DNA of 14,483 bases. Origin: Chloroflexi bacterium RBG_16_68_14 (lineage in GTDB: Bacteria; Chloroflexota; Dehalococcoidia; DSTF01; RBG-16-68-14). The notes under the pieces were generated by a model, which was not told where the DNA came from, made no database searches, and saw only the letters and a list, made by a program, of their open reading frames with translations. The position numbers and the translations under genes are program-made. Each line of letters begins with the position of its first letter. Position 1 is the first letter of the stretch. The stretch covers positions 1 through 14,483 of the forward strand of contig MGOB01000087.1 in NCBI GenBank assembly GCA_001796995.1. Direction: 5' to 3'. This document shows positions 9,286-14,483 of the stretch, one piece after another.

Positions 9286-9885
9286 TCACGATGAACCTAT
9301 GCCCTGTTGCTGCTGTTCCGCATTTCGGGCCTGCCGATTGCGCACGGTGCTCCCCAGCACCAGGCCGGCGGCGATCAGCACCAGGTTCTTGATGACGAAC
9401 TCGCCTTCCGTGGTCAGGAGCAACGGGTTGCGGCCTTCGAAGGCCTCGCCGGGCTGGGTGACCAGCACCAGAAAGGTGCCGGCCATCTGGAGGAAGAAGA
9501 TCAACAGCACCAGGCGCAACGCTACGCCAAGGATCAGACCGAGGCCGATGGTCACCTCCCAGACGCCTAGAAACCGCACGAAGGGATCAGCAGGCAGCCA
9601 GTAGACGGTATCGGCGACCAGGTCAGCCACAGGACTTTCGCCGACGATCTTGAGGACGCCAAACCAGATGAACACGATGCCCAGCGCGAAGCGAAGGACA
9701 GTCGGCCCGTAGCTCGACATGAACCGCACGACCTGGCGATCGACCTCTTTGGCCAGGGTTGCCAGTCGTCGACCTCTCTTGCCGCGGAACAGTCCGGACT
9801 CCGCGAGATCAGTGATGTCGCACCTGCGCAGGCGCTCCGCGTTGCGATACAGGTGTTGAATGCCCCGCCACCCTTCTACTATCAT
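9286..9885 (-). CDS. DoxX-like four-helix membrane protein
   Basis: The 199-residue product has four predicted membrane helices (about residues 62-81, 107-123, 124-143 and 162-179). The first contains VLRFALGIVFIWFGVLKIVG and the second has WEVTIGLGLILG, the usual pattern of DoxX/DoxD-like quinone-linked or redox-associated membrane proteins. An extra N-terminal cytoplasmic region of about 60 residues (WRGIQHLYRNAERLRRCDIT) precedes them. The start at 9885 is favoured over the ATG at 9900 because GGAGG lies 8 nt before it. The C-terminus is polar and Gln-rich. The gene sits 46 nt before clp in the same direction, and a remnant of an hspR 3' end lies directly upstream, so it was probably inherited as part of an hspR-doxX-clp operon. 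The biochemical role is unknown. Confidence 0.8.
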   Translation of the reverse strand: MIVEGWRGIQHLYRNAERLRRCDITDLAESGLFRGKRGRRLATLAKEVDRQVVRFMSSYGPTVLRFALGIVFIWFGVLKIVGESPVADLVADTVYWLPADPFVRFLGVWEVTIGLGLILGVALRLVLLIFFLQMAGTFLVLVTQPGEAFEGRNPLLLTTEGEFVIKNLVLIAAGLVLGSTVRNRQARNAEQQQQGIGSS

Positions 9886-9942
9886 TTGTCCATCCTCCAT
9901 CCTCGGCCTCTTGTGGCCGGTGTGGTTCCTTTCTGGAGGTTC

Positions 9943-9993
9943 TCACTCCCTCGGCGCCGGCAGGCGGTGGTCCCGCAGGCGCTGCTGCTCTCG
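9943..9993 (-). pseudogene. Remnant of the 3' end of a second hspR gene
   Basis: Read on the minus strand, this stretch encodes REQQRLRDHRLPAPRE followed by TGA. The C-terminus of the intact hspR (11121-11468) reads RELQRLRDRRLPAPRES. Over 39 aligned nucleotides (9946-9984 with 11127-11165) there are 6 differences, about 85% identity, with several synonymous changes. So it is a diverged copy, not a recent duplicate. Upstream of this stretch the similarity stops near the REP-like palindromes. Confidence 0.75.
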
Positions 9994-9998
9994 CGTTC

Positions 9999-10115
9999 TC
10001 ACCGTCCGCCGGTTGAAACCGGCGGCTTCTCGGTTCCCGAAGCTGCGGGTTTCAACCCGCAGGGCCTGTTCCGCACCTCCTGCGCCTGCTGGGTGAACCT
10101 ATCTTGTCTCATCAT
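9999..10115 (-). pseudogene. Orphan 5' end of a clp gene fused to repeat sequence
   Basis: The ATG at 10115 opens a 38-codon frame whose first 14 residues (MMRQDRFTQQAQEV) equal the start of the downstream clp gene. After that it runs through the two REP-like palindromes to TGA at 10001-9999 and has no further Clp similarity. GAGG lies 9 nt before the ATG, so a short peptide could still be translated. It is best read as the decapitated start of a former clp gene placed after the HNH_5-like gene. Confidence 0.75.
10006..10062. repeat. Pair of REP-like palindromes
   Basis: There are two palindromes 17 nt apart. The first is CCGCCGG-TTGAAA-CCGGCGG (10006-10025); the second is CTGCGGG-TTTCAA-CCCGCAG (10043-10062). 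The loops are reverse complements of each other, as in the paired (BIME-like) arrangement of REP elements mobilised by REP-associated tyrosine transposases. They lie exactly between the orphan clp start and the hspR remnant. No transposase gene is in the window. The gap between genes (9886-10158) otherwise holds only the two gene remnants. Confidence 0.7.
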
Positions 10116-10117
10116 GG
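10073..10117 (-). repeat. 45-bp direct repeat, copy 2 (orphan clp start)
   Basis: An exact copy of 9197-9241. It ends abruptly on both sides: the flanking bases differ at once from those of copy 1. Confidence 0.97.
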
Positions 10118-10158
10118 TGCGTTACCTCATCATTTGGATTCGCTCTGCTGAGTACCTG

Positions 10159-11118
10159 TCACACAGTATGCGTGCGGGTCTGCGTTACTTGATCCTCTGA
10201 CGCTGGTGGAAAAACCTCAATTGCGCCCTGTTCCGTTTGCGGATACCAGCCCAAGGTACCATCCACCCAGGGCATGTCAGATTCCGTAAGCAGCGTCACA
10301 GGAGCTTTCGATCCGGACCGTACGGTCTCACACCAGCGACGATGGCTGTCCAGGGCGCCATCCCCTGGACAAGGGAGAGTTACGTTCACGTCCACGGAGG
10401 CGGCATCTCCTGGGCGGATAACAAAACCCTGAAAGGTGACAATTAGAACGCGTTGCTCAACTGGCTCAAGTACGGCCTTGAAGATGATCGCTCTGTCTGT
10501 CGATGCGCTCTGCCGAGGGCCAATCAGGGTATCAAATACCCGGTTGTCTGGCCTCCGAAGCTGCTCCCGAACAGGGTTAAACAGGGTTCGAGCGACCAGT
10601 CCGTATCCGAACGTTCTGAAAAGCGCGAGGTAACCCGCCTTGAGGAAGCACCTTTCCAGGAGCGGCTCGCAGAAAACCAGTCCAGGATCGTCCCTCAAAT
10701 GCAAGATTTCGGCTTGGCTGAGTCCCTCTGTTAGTTTCCTCGACAGCGCCCTTTCCGCTGCCGTTTGCCCCTTCGGGAACCGGATGACTACGACATCACC
10801 GTCGATTCTCCTCTGTTTGACCCTCACCTTGGTCCCGCCCAAACTCAGCAGTCCGGCGGCACCCGGCTCGGGCAGATCGTTGTGCAGAGCGCGTCGCACG
10901 TAGCTGTCCAGGTTTTTCTCAACTTTCCCCCATCGATGATTGCACTCCGCGCAGGTAGGAACCTCCCAAGTCCCTCCAATCGAGGCCGGGGGTACGTGGT
11001 CTCTCGTTGGCTGCCTGTCATCGGCGAACTCGGTAAAGCAAATTGGACAGGCCAATCCAGATCTGCCGAACGTCGCCGAGAACGATTTCCTAAGCCGTTG
11101 CCATTTCGGTTCAGGCAT
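10159..11118 (-). CDS. HNH_5-like nuclease-fold protein with an unknown C-terminal region
   Basis: The 319-residue product has an N-terminal zinc-binding HNH-like module: Cys24-x2-Cys27, a TRDHVPP motif with Asp40-His41, and CAECNHRWGKVEKNLD with Cys56, Cys59 and Asn60. This fits HNH_5-type proteins (CPIC...EH..P...GG...C..CN...G). The remaining 250 residues have no domain I recognise; no membrane segment or repeat is visible. The ATG follows the hspR stop by 2 nt with GGAG upstream, so translation is probably coupled to hspR and the gene is under the heat-shock regulator. GC is clearly lower than in dnaJ, hspR and clp, which points to later acquisition. The DNA or RNA target and the biological role are unknown; a defence or housekeeping nuclease are both possible. 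Confidence 0.75.
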   Translation of the reverse strand: MPEPKWQRLRKSFSATFGRSGLACPICFTEFADDRQPTRDHVPPASIGGTWEVPTCAECNHRWGKVEKNLDSYVRRALHNDLPEPGAAGLLSLGGTKVRVKQRRIDGDVVVIRFPKGQTAAERALSRKLTEGLSQAEILHLRDDPGLVFCEPLLERCFLKAGYLALFRTFGYGLVARTLFNPVREQLRRPDNRVFDTLIGPRQSASTDRAIIFKAVLEPVEQRVLIVTFQGFVIRPGDAASVDVNVTLPCPGDGALDSHRRWCETVRSGSKAPVTLLTESDMPWVDGTLGWYPQTEQGAIEVFPPASEDQVTQTRTHTV

Positions 11119-11120
11119 AC

Positions 11121-11468
11121 CTAACTCTCCCGTGGCGCCGGCAGCCGACGGTCGCGCAGGCGCTGGAGTTCCCGACGCAGCTCCTCCAGCTCCGCCTCCA
11201 TCTGCATCATCCGCTCCCGCATGCGGAAGATGACGTCCACGCCGGCCAGGTTGACGCCCAGGTCGTTGATCAGCCGCTGGATATCGCGCAGGCGGGCGAT
11301 GTCCGCCGGCGAGTAGAGCCGCCGCCGGCCCAGCGAGCGCGACGGGCGCACCAGCCCGGCCCGCTCGTAGTAGCGCAGCGTCTGGGCATGCATTCCTATC
11401 ATGTGCGCGGCCACGCTGATGACGTAGCAGGGCTCGTCGTCCAGGACTTCCGTCTCCTCGTTCGTCAC
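11121..11468 (-). CDS. hspR: MerR-family heat-shock repressor HspR
   Basis: The 115-residue product has the MerR winged helix-turn-helix (about residues 14-82): YVISVAAHMIGMHAQTLRYYERAGLVRPSRS, RRLYSPADIARLRDIQ and NLAGVDVIF. A C-terminal coiled coil follows (85-108, rich in Met, Glu, Arg). The ISVAA...MHxQTLRxYERxGL and GVNLAGV segments are characteristic of HspR, which represses dnaK/clpB-type heat-shock genes together with DnaK. The start is GTG at 11468 with a strong GGAGGTG 8 nt upstream. It lies downstream of dnaJ and directly before the HNH_5-like gene. I saw no complete HAIR operator (CTTGAGT-N7-ACTCAAG) in the window. Confidence 0.92.
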   Translation of the reverse strand: MTNEETEVLDDEPCYVISVAAHMIGMHAQTLRYYERAGLVRPSRSLGRRRLYSPADIARLRDIQRLINDLGVNLAGVDVIFRMRERMMQMEAELEELRRELQRLRDRRLPAPRES

Positions 11469-11484
11469 GCTCGGTTCACCTCCG

Positions 11485-11550
11485 CAATCAGCTATCAGCG
11501 CTCAGCCGTCAGTGTCTCACTGCTGATAGCTGAAAGCTGATGGCTGACAG
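11485..11550. repeat. Inverted array of heptamers between dnaJ and hspR
   Basis: Four 7-bp units of the form NNNTCAG (CAATCAG, CTATCAG, CGCTCAG, CCGTCAG; 11485-11512) are followed by a 10-nt spacer. Then come four units of the complementary form CTGANNG (CTGATAG, CTGAAAG, CTGATGG, CTGACAG; 11523-11550). The two halves pair into a long imperfect hairpin in the dnaJ-hspR transcript. It fills most of the 88-nt gap and could separate expression of the two genes by attenuation or RNA processing. Confidence 0.85.
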
Positions 11551-11556
11551 CTCTCA

Positions 11557-12537
11557 TCACACTCCCGCGGCCCGCAGCTCTTCGAAGAGCTTCTTCTCAT
11601 GCTGGTCCAGCCGCTCGGGCAGGCGCACCTCGAGGCGGGCGTAGAGGTGGCCGCGAGCCGAGCCCTTCAGGTGGGGTAGGCCCAGGCTGGCTAGGCGGAA
11701 GACCTTGCCGTTCTGGCTCAGGGGCGGCACCTTCAGCAGCACCTTGCCGGTGATGGTGGGCACCTCCACCTCGGCGCCGAGGACGGCGTCGGTGAGGGGG
11801 ATCTCCACGTCCGTGTAGAGGTCGCTGCCCTTACGCTGGAAGTGGGGATGGGGCCGCACCGAGACGATGAGGTAGAGGTCGCCGCGGTGGCCGCCCCGAC
11901 CAGTCGAGGCCTGCCCCTCCCCGGCGATGCGCACCCGGGAGCCGGTATCGACGCCGGGGGGGATCTTCACCTCCAGCCGGCGAGCCTTAAGGGCGACGCC
12001 GCTCCCCCGGCAGACGTGGCAGACGGCGCTGGCGATCTGGCCGCTGCCGCCGCAGGTGGCGCACGGCTCCTCCGAGGCGAGCTGGAGGGTGCGGGTGGCG
12101 CCGCGGAAGGCCTCCTCCAGGGTCACCTCCACGCGCTGCTCCAGGTCGGCGCCCTTGCGGGGGCCGCGCCGTCGCTCGCCGAAGAAGCTCTCGAAGGTGC
12201 TGCCCAGGTCGCCGAAGCCCCGCAGGTCGCCGACGTCGAAGCTGACGCCACCGGGCCCGAAGCGGAAGGCGCGGCCGCCGGTCCGACGCTGCATCTCCTC
12301 GATCTGGTCGGCGTGCTGCCACTGGTCGCCGTACCGGTCGTACTTCCTGCGCCTCTCCGGGTCGGAGAGCACCTCGTAGGCGGCGTTGATCTCCTTGAAG
12401 CGGGCCTCCGCCGCCTTGTCGCCCGGGTTCACGTCAGGGTGGTGCTGGCGGGCCAGCCGTCGGTAGGTCTGGCGGATCTCCTTCTGAGACGCGCCCTTCG
12501 GCACGCCAAGAACGGTGTAGTAGTCCTTGCTCGGCAT
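11557..12537 (-). CDS. dnaJ: DnaJ/Hsp40 co-chaperone, with reduced zinc region
   Basis: Hsp40 proteins deliver unfolded clients to DnaK and stimulate its ATPase. The 326 residues show an N-terminal J domain (DYYTVLGVPKGASQKEIRQ, with His33-Pro34-Asp35 and KEINAAYEVLSDPERRRKYD), a Gly/Phe-rich linker (about 88-120), and a C-terminal client-binding double beta-barrel (KIPPGVDTGSRVRIAGEG, GDLYLIVSVRPHPHFQRKGSDLY). Only two of the four usual CxxCxGxG motifs are present (CATCGGSG, Cys159/Cys162; CHVCRGSG, Cys173/Cys176), enough for one zinc site. This puts the protein between classical DnaJ and CbpA. No dnaK or grpE is in the window. It is transcribed divergently from hsp20 and is followed by the heptamer array and hspR. 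Confidence 0.93.
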   Translation of the reverse strand: MPSKDYYTVLGVPKGASQKEIRQTYRRLARQHHPDVNPGDKAAEARFKEINAAYEVLSDPERRRKYDRYGDQWQHADQIEEMQRRTGGRAFRFGPGGVSFDVGDLRGFGDLGSTFESFFGERRRGPRKGADLEQRVEVTLEEAFRGATRTLQLASEEPCATCGGSGQIASAVCHVCRGSGVALKARRLEVKIPPGVDTGSRVRIAGEGQASTGRGGHRGDLYLIVSVRPHPHFQRKGSDLYTDVEIPLTDAVLGAEVEVPTITGKVLLKVPPLSQNGKVFRLASLGLPHLKGSARGHLYARLEVRLPERLDQHEKKLFEELRAAGV

Positions 12538-12585
12538 CTCGGTTCGCTAACATTGTAGATTAGGAAGGGGAAGAAGTCAATATGA

Positions 12586-12616
12586 ACTATAGCAATTATA
12601 TCAATCATATTGTCAA
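12586..12616 (-). promoter_or_regulatory. Probable dnaJ promoter region
   Basis: Within an AT-rich island the minus strand has a perfect -35 TTGACA (12616-12611) with TATAGT 19 nt further on (12591-12586). It also has a perfect extended -10, TGATATAAT (TATAAT at 12600-12595). Either -10 could be used; the sequence does not decide between them. Confidence 0.45.
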
Positions 12617-12627
12617 ATAACTTGACA
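12611..12627. promoter_or_regulatory. Inverted repeat shared by the divergent dnaJ and hsp20 -35 boxes
   Basis: TGTCAA-ATAAC-TTGACA. Each arm is a perfect -35 hexamer for one of the two divergent genes, so a protein bound to the dyad would block both. CTTGACA also resembles a HAIR half-site (CTTGAGT), but the second half is missing. Confidence 0.4.
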
Positions 12628-12649
12628 TTTGCTCCGTATATCGTACGAT
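12622..12649 (+). promoter_or_regulatory. Probable hsp20 promoter
   Basis: A perfect TTGACA (12622-12627), a 16-nt spacer and TACGAT (12644-12649, 4/6). The predicted leader is about 60 nt. Confidence 0.5.
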
Positions 12650-12717
12650 AAGGACGAAGGAACTGAGGGCAGCCGGCCCGAACCGACTATGACCTACGAG
12701 AACTGGAGATGAGTTCG

Positions 12718-13192
12718 ATGACGGACATCATGCGCTGGGACCCGTTCCGAGAGATCAGCGACTTCCGTGACGCCATGGACCGCCAGTTCGAGCGCGGCTT
12801 CAGCCGGCCCTGGCGTCTCCTGGCCTGGGACACCGGCGAGGGGATCTTCCCCGTTGACCTCCTACGAGACGGACGACGAGGTGGTGGTCAGGGCCTCGTT
12901 GCCGGGCGTGAAGCCGAAGGACGGGGAGATCTCCGTCACGGGCGACACGCTGACCATCAAGGGCGAGACCAAGGAAGAGGAAGAGGAGAAGAAGCCCAAC
13001 TACTACCGTCAGGAGCGCCGCTACGGCGCCTTTCACCGCGCCCTGACGCTGCCGGTGCGGGTGGACGCGGACAAGGCGGATGCCACCTTCGAGCACGGCA
13101 TCCTCACCCTGCGCCTGCCCAAGGTGCCGGAGGTGCGGCCCAAGGCCATCCAGGTCAAGCCGAAGGGCGTCATCGAAGGCAAGACGTCGTGA
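12718..13192 (+). pseudogene. hsp20: Hsp20/alpha-crystallin small heat-shock protein with a frameshift
   Basis: Small heat-shock proteins hold unfolding proteins for the DnaK/Clp machinery. The N-terminal part (MTDIMRWDPFREISDFRDAM to GIFPVDL) is in one frame (12718-12861). The alpha-crystallin domain continues one base later in the next frame (from 12863): YETDDEVVVRASLPGVKP, ISVTGDTLTIKGETK, YGAFHRALTLPV and the G-I-L-T-L-R motif. Family members read PVDLYETDDE with no break, so one extra C in CTCCTAC (12859-12865) explains the shift. The corrected product would have 157 residues, a normal size. The ATG at 12718 is chosen because GGAG is 9 nt upstream; the ATG at 12709 abuts GGAG. If the shift is real, the unshifted product loses the whole alpha-crystallin domain. 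An assembly or sequencing error is possible. Confidence 0.88.
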
Positions 13193-13220
13193 GTATCGAG
13201 TAGCGGTCGGCTGCCCGCAA

Positions 13221-13249
13221 CGCCAGCGCCTTCAACTGGGGCGCTGGTG
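13221..13249 (+). terminator. Hairpin terminator after hsp20
   Basis: The stem CCAGCGCC (13223-13230) with GGCGCTGG (13240-13247) is extended by two more pairs and has a 9-nt loop. It lies about 30 nt after the hsp20 stop and is followed by a short TATATT. The T-run is weak, so termination efficiency is uncertain. Confidence 0.55.
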
Positions 13250-13275
13250 GTATATTGGGCGGCAGAGGGACGACT

Positions 13276-14001
13276 GTGCTGGCCACGGGGGCCGGGAGAG
13301 GCGGCAGCTCGCCGCCGTTGGTGATCGGCGGCTGGCTGTTGCTGTTGCTGCTCGCCGCATTCGGCGTCACGTACGGTTATTTCTTCGGTATGCCGGGCCT
13401 GATCGGCGGTCTGCCGGCCGTTGCGCTCTTCGGCGTACTGACCTTCGCCGCCGCCCGCCGCAGGGGCCCGGAGTGGGCGCTGCTGCCGATCGCCTGGGCG
13501 GTGCTCGTGCCGGCGCTCACGGTGCCGCTACAGATCGCGTACCTCGACCGCGTGGCCGACGGCACCTGCACCGAGGTCCCCAGCGCGAACATCGACATCG
13601 TCTGGACTTGCTCCACCGTCGATGTGCTGCCGACGCTCCTGCCCGGTCTGCTGAACGTCGTGCCTCTCCTCTGGCTCGTCTCCTCACGCGGCGACGTGCG
13701 GTGCGCGGCGCTCGCCGCCGCGGTCTTTGGGGCCGTCCGGCTGCTCGTGCCCGCGCTCTTCTGGCTGGCGGAAGGCGACGACGTGACGCTGATCGGCAGC
13801 TACCAGTTCCCGCCCGCCACGCCCTACAACGCCTCGCTCGTGGTCGGTCCGTTCCTGTGGTTCCTGACCCTGGCGAGCGGCGCCGCGCTGGAGTGGCGCG
13901 TCCTGGGGCCGGGCTGGATCGCCGTCCTCGCTCTCGGTGCCGCCGGCGCGTCGTTGGCGGCGTTCTTCATCGGACTGGGGTTCCTCGCGCTCGATGTGTA
14001 G
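13276..14001 (+). CDS. Unrecognised integral membrane protein, about seven helices
   Basis: The 241-residue product has about seven hydrophobic segments (near residues 15-37, 41-60, 68-89, 117-136, 143-165, 187-206 and 213-238). The loop between helices 3 and 4 contains two cysteines (Cys98 and Cys112) that could form a disulfide outside the cytoplasm. I do not recognise a family signature. The GTG at 13276 is preferred because AGAGGGA precedes it by 5 nt; the frame is open back to a TTG at 13255, but that has no ribosome binding site and abuts the hsp20 terminator. The gene stands between hsp20 and nadB without obvious functional ties to either. Confidence 0.7.
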   Translation: MLATGAGRGGSSPPLVIGGWLLLLLLAAFGVTYGYFFGMPGLIGGLPAVALFGVLTFAAARRRGPEWALLPIAWAVLVPALTVPLQIAYLDRVADGTCTEVPSANIDIVWTCSTVDVLPTLLPGLLNVVPLLWLVSSRGDVRCAALAAAVFGAVRLLVPALFWLAEGDDVTLIGSYQFPPATPYNASLVVGPFLWFLTLASGAALEWRVLGPGWIAVLALGAAGASLAAFFIGLGFLALDV

Positions 14002-14018
14002 GTTGGGCCGTCCGGCGC

Positions 14019-14048
14019 TTGACCGAAACGCAGGGCCGGGCGTAGTAT
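14019..14048 (+). promoter_or_regulatory. Probable nadB promoter
   Basis: TTGACC (14019-14024, 5/6), an 18-nt spacer and TAGTAT (14043-14048, 4/6). The transcript start would lie near 14055, inside the palindrome described next. Confidence 0.45.
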
Positions 14049-14071
14049 TAGTGTACACGATACACTAATAC
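14045..14071. promoter_or_regulatory. Perfect palindromic operator upstream of nadB
   Basis: GTATTAGTGTA-CACGA-TACACTAATAC is an 11-bp perfect inverted repeat with a 5-nt spacer. It overlaps the -10 box and the predicted transcript start, where a bound repressor would block initiation. It contains GT-N7-AC (14053-14063), which from memory is the shared core of NrtR (Nudix-related NAD regulator) sites. That makes NrtR the first candidate, but this is inference. Confidence 0.7.
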
Positions 14072-14091
14072 CGGGTCGGAGGAGGCAAGCG

Positions 14092-14483
14092 CTGCGCTAC
14101 GACTACATCATCGCCGGCTCCGGCATCGCCGGGCTGTACGCGGCGCTGCTGGCGCGGGAGCACGGCTCCGTCCTCATCCTGACCAAGGGCTCCATCGACG
14201 AGTGCAATACCCGCTACGCCCAGGGGGGCATCGCCGCCGCCATCGGCCCGGACGACTCGCCGGAGCTTCACCTGCGCGACACCATCGAGGCGGGCGCGGG
14301 GCTGGTGGACGAGGAGGCGGCCCGCATCCTGGTCTTCGAGGCGGCGGCGCGCATCCGCGACCTGGTGCGCTTCGGCGTGCCCTTCGATAGCGTGGACGGC
14401 GAGGTGGCGCTGGGGCGGGAGGGTGCCCACAGCCGCCCTCGCATCCTCCACGCCGGCGGCGACGCCACCGGCGCCCACATCGA
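14092..14483 (+). CDS. nadB: L-aspartate oxidase NadB, N-terminal part (cut by window end)
   Basis: NadB is an FAD enzyme that oxidises L-aspartate to iminoaspartate, the first step of de novo NAD synthesis. The 130 visible residues show the FAD-binding YIIAGSGIAGLYAAL (glycine loop 9-14), the flavoprotein motif NTRYAQGGIAAAIG (39-52) and the NadB-typical REGAHSRPRILHAGGDATG (109-127). No ATG, GTG or TTG exists in this frame near the start. A CTG at 14092 sits 6 nt after a very strong GGAGGAGG and gives MRYDYIIAGSG, exactly the expected N-terminus, so CTG is the likely initiator. The position behind the palindromic operator suggests control by NAD status. The partner genes nadA and nadC would be expected further right. 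Confidence 0.93.
   Translation, partial: MRYDYIIAGSGIAGLYAALLAREHGSVLILTKGSIDECNTRYAQGGIAAAIGPDDSPELHLRDTIEAGAGLVDEEAARILVFEAAARIRDLVRFGVPFDSVDGEVALGREGAHSRPRILHAGGDATGAHI

Noticed and set aside
10006..10062. CRISPR remnant: GTTGAAAC/GTTTCAAC occurs in both palindromes
   Set aside because: Only two units in opposite orientation, no regular spacers and no cas gene. The paired palindromes fit REP elements better.
11842..12558. A 238-codon plus-strand frame opposite dnaJ
   Set aside because: Antisense shadow of dnaJ; compositionally biased and without domain signature.

Overview
The window is high-GC bacterial chromosomal DNA with short gene spacing and many overlapping or coupled genes. The gene set is a PdxS-type vitamin B6 synthase, RCK/TrkA regulators, prephenate dehydratase, Fpg/MutM, an HspR-type MerR regulator with DnaJ, Hsp20 and a Clp ATPase, and L-aspartate oxidase. 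Together with the heptamer repeats, this suggests a Chloroflexota (Dehalococcoidia-like) or possibly deep actinobacterial genome. That assignment is inference; no rRNA or other marker is present.

Layout. (1) 1-1317, minus strand: pdxS followed 3 nt later by a small HicB-like gene; another minus-strand gene probably begins at the left edge. (2) 1334-4642, plus strand: a compact run of universal stress protein, two RCK/TrkA-N proteins, pheA and mutM, starting from a promoter that diverges from the pdxS promoter. (3) 4717-5244, minus: a classical HNH endonuclease gene, convergent with mutM. (4) 5245-6723: a leader with two hairpins, then a secreted right-handed beta-helix protein of lower GC. 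(5) 6789-12537, minus: a rearranged heat-shock locus. In transcription order it reads dnaJ, hspR, an HNH_5-like gene, an orphan clp 5' end, REP-like palindromes, a remnant of a second hspR 3' end, doxX-like, and a ClpB/ClpC-type ATPase interrupted by an in-frame amber codon. (6) 12718-13192, plus: hsp20 with a frameshift, divergent from dnaJ across an AT-rich promoter region. (7) 13276-14001, plus: an unrecognised multi-spanning membrane protein. (8) 14092-end, plus: the start of nadB with an apparent CTG start codon, behind a perfect 11+11 bp palindrome that overlaps its promoter.

The most unusual part is the heat-shock locus. Two chaperone genes (clp and hsp20) are broken by single-base lesions. 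A 45-bp exact copy of the clp start and an approximately 85% identical copy of the hspR 3' end lie on either side of a pair of REP-like palindromes. This looks like the scar left when two versions of an hspR-clp operon were joined and collapsed. I found no new multi-gene system with clear novelty. The strongest leads are this scar, the HNH_5 gene placed 2 nt behind hspR, the inverted heptamer array between dnaJ and hspR, and the nadB operator.
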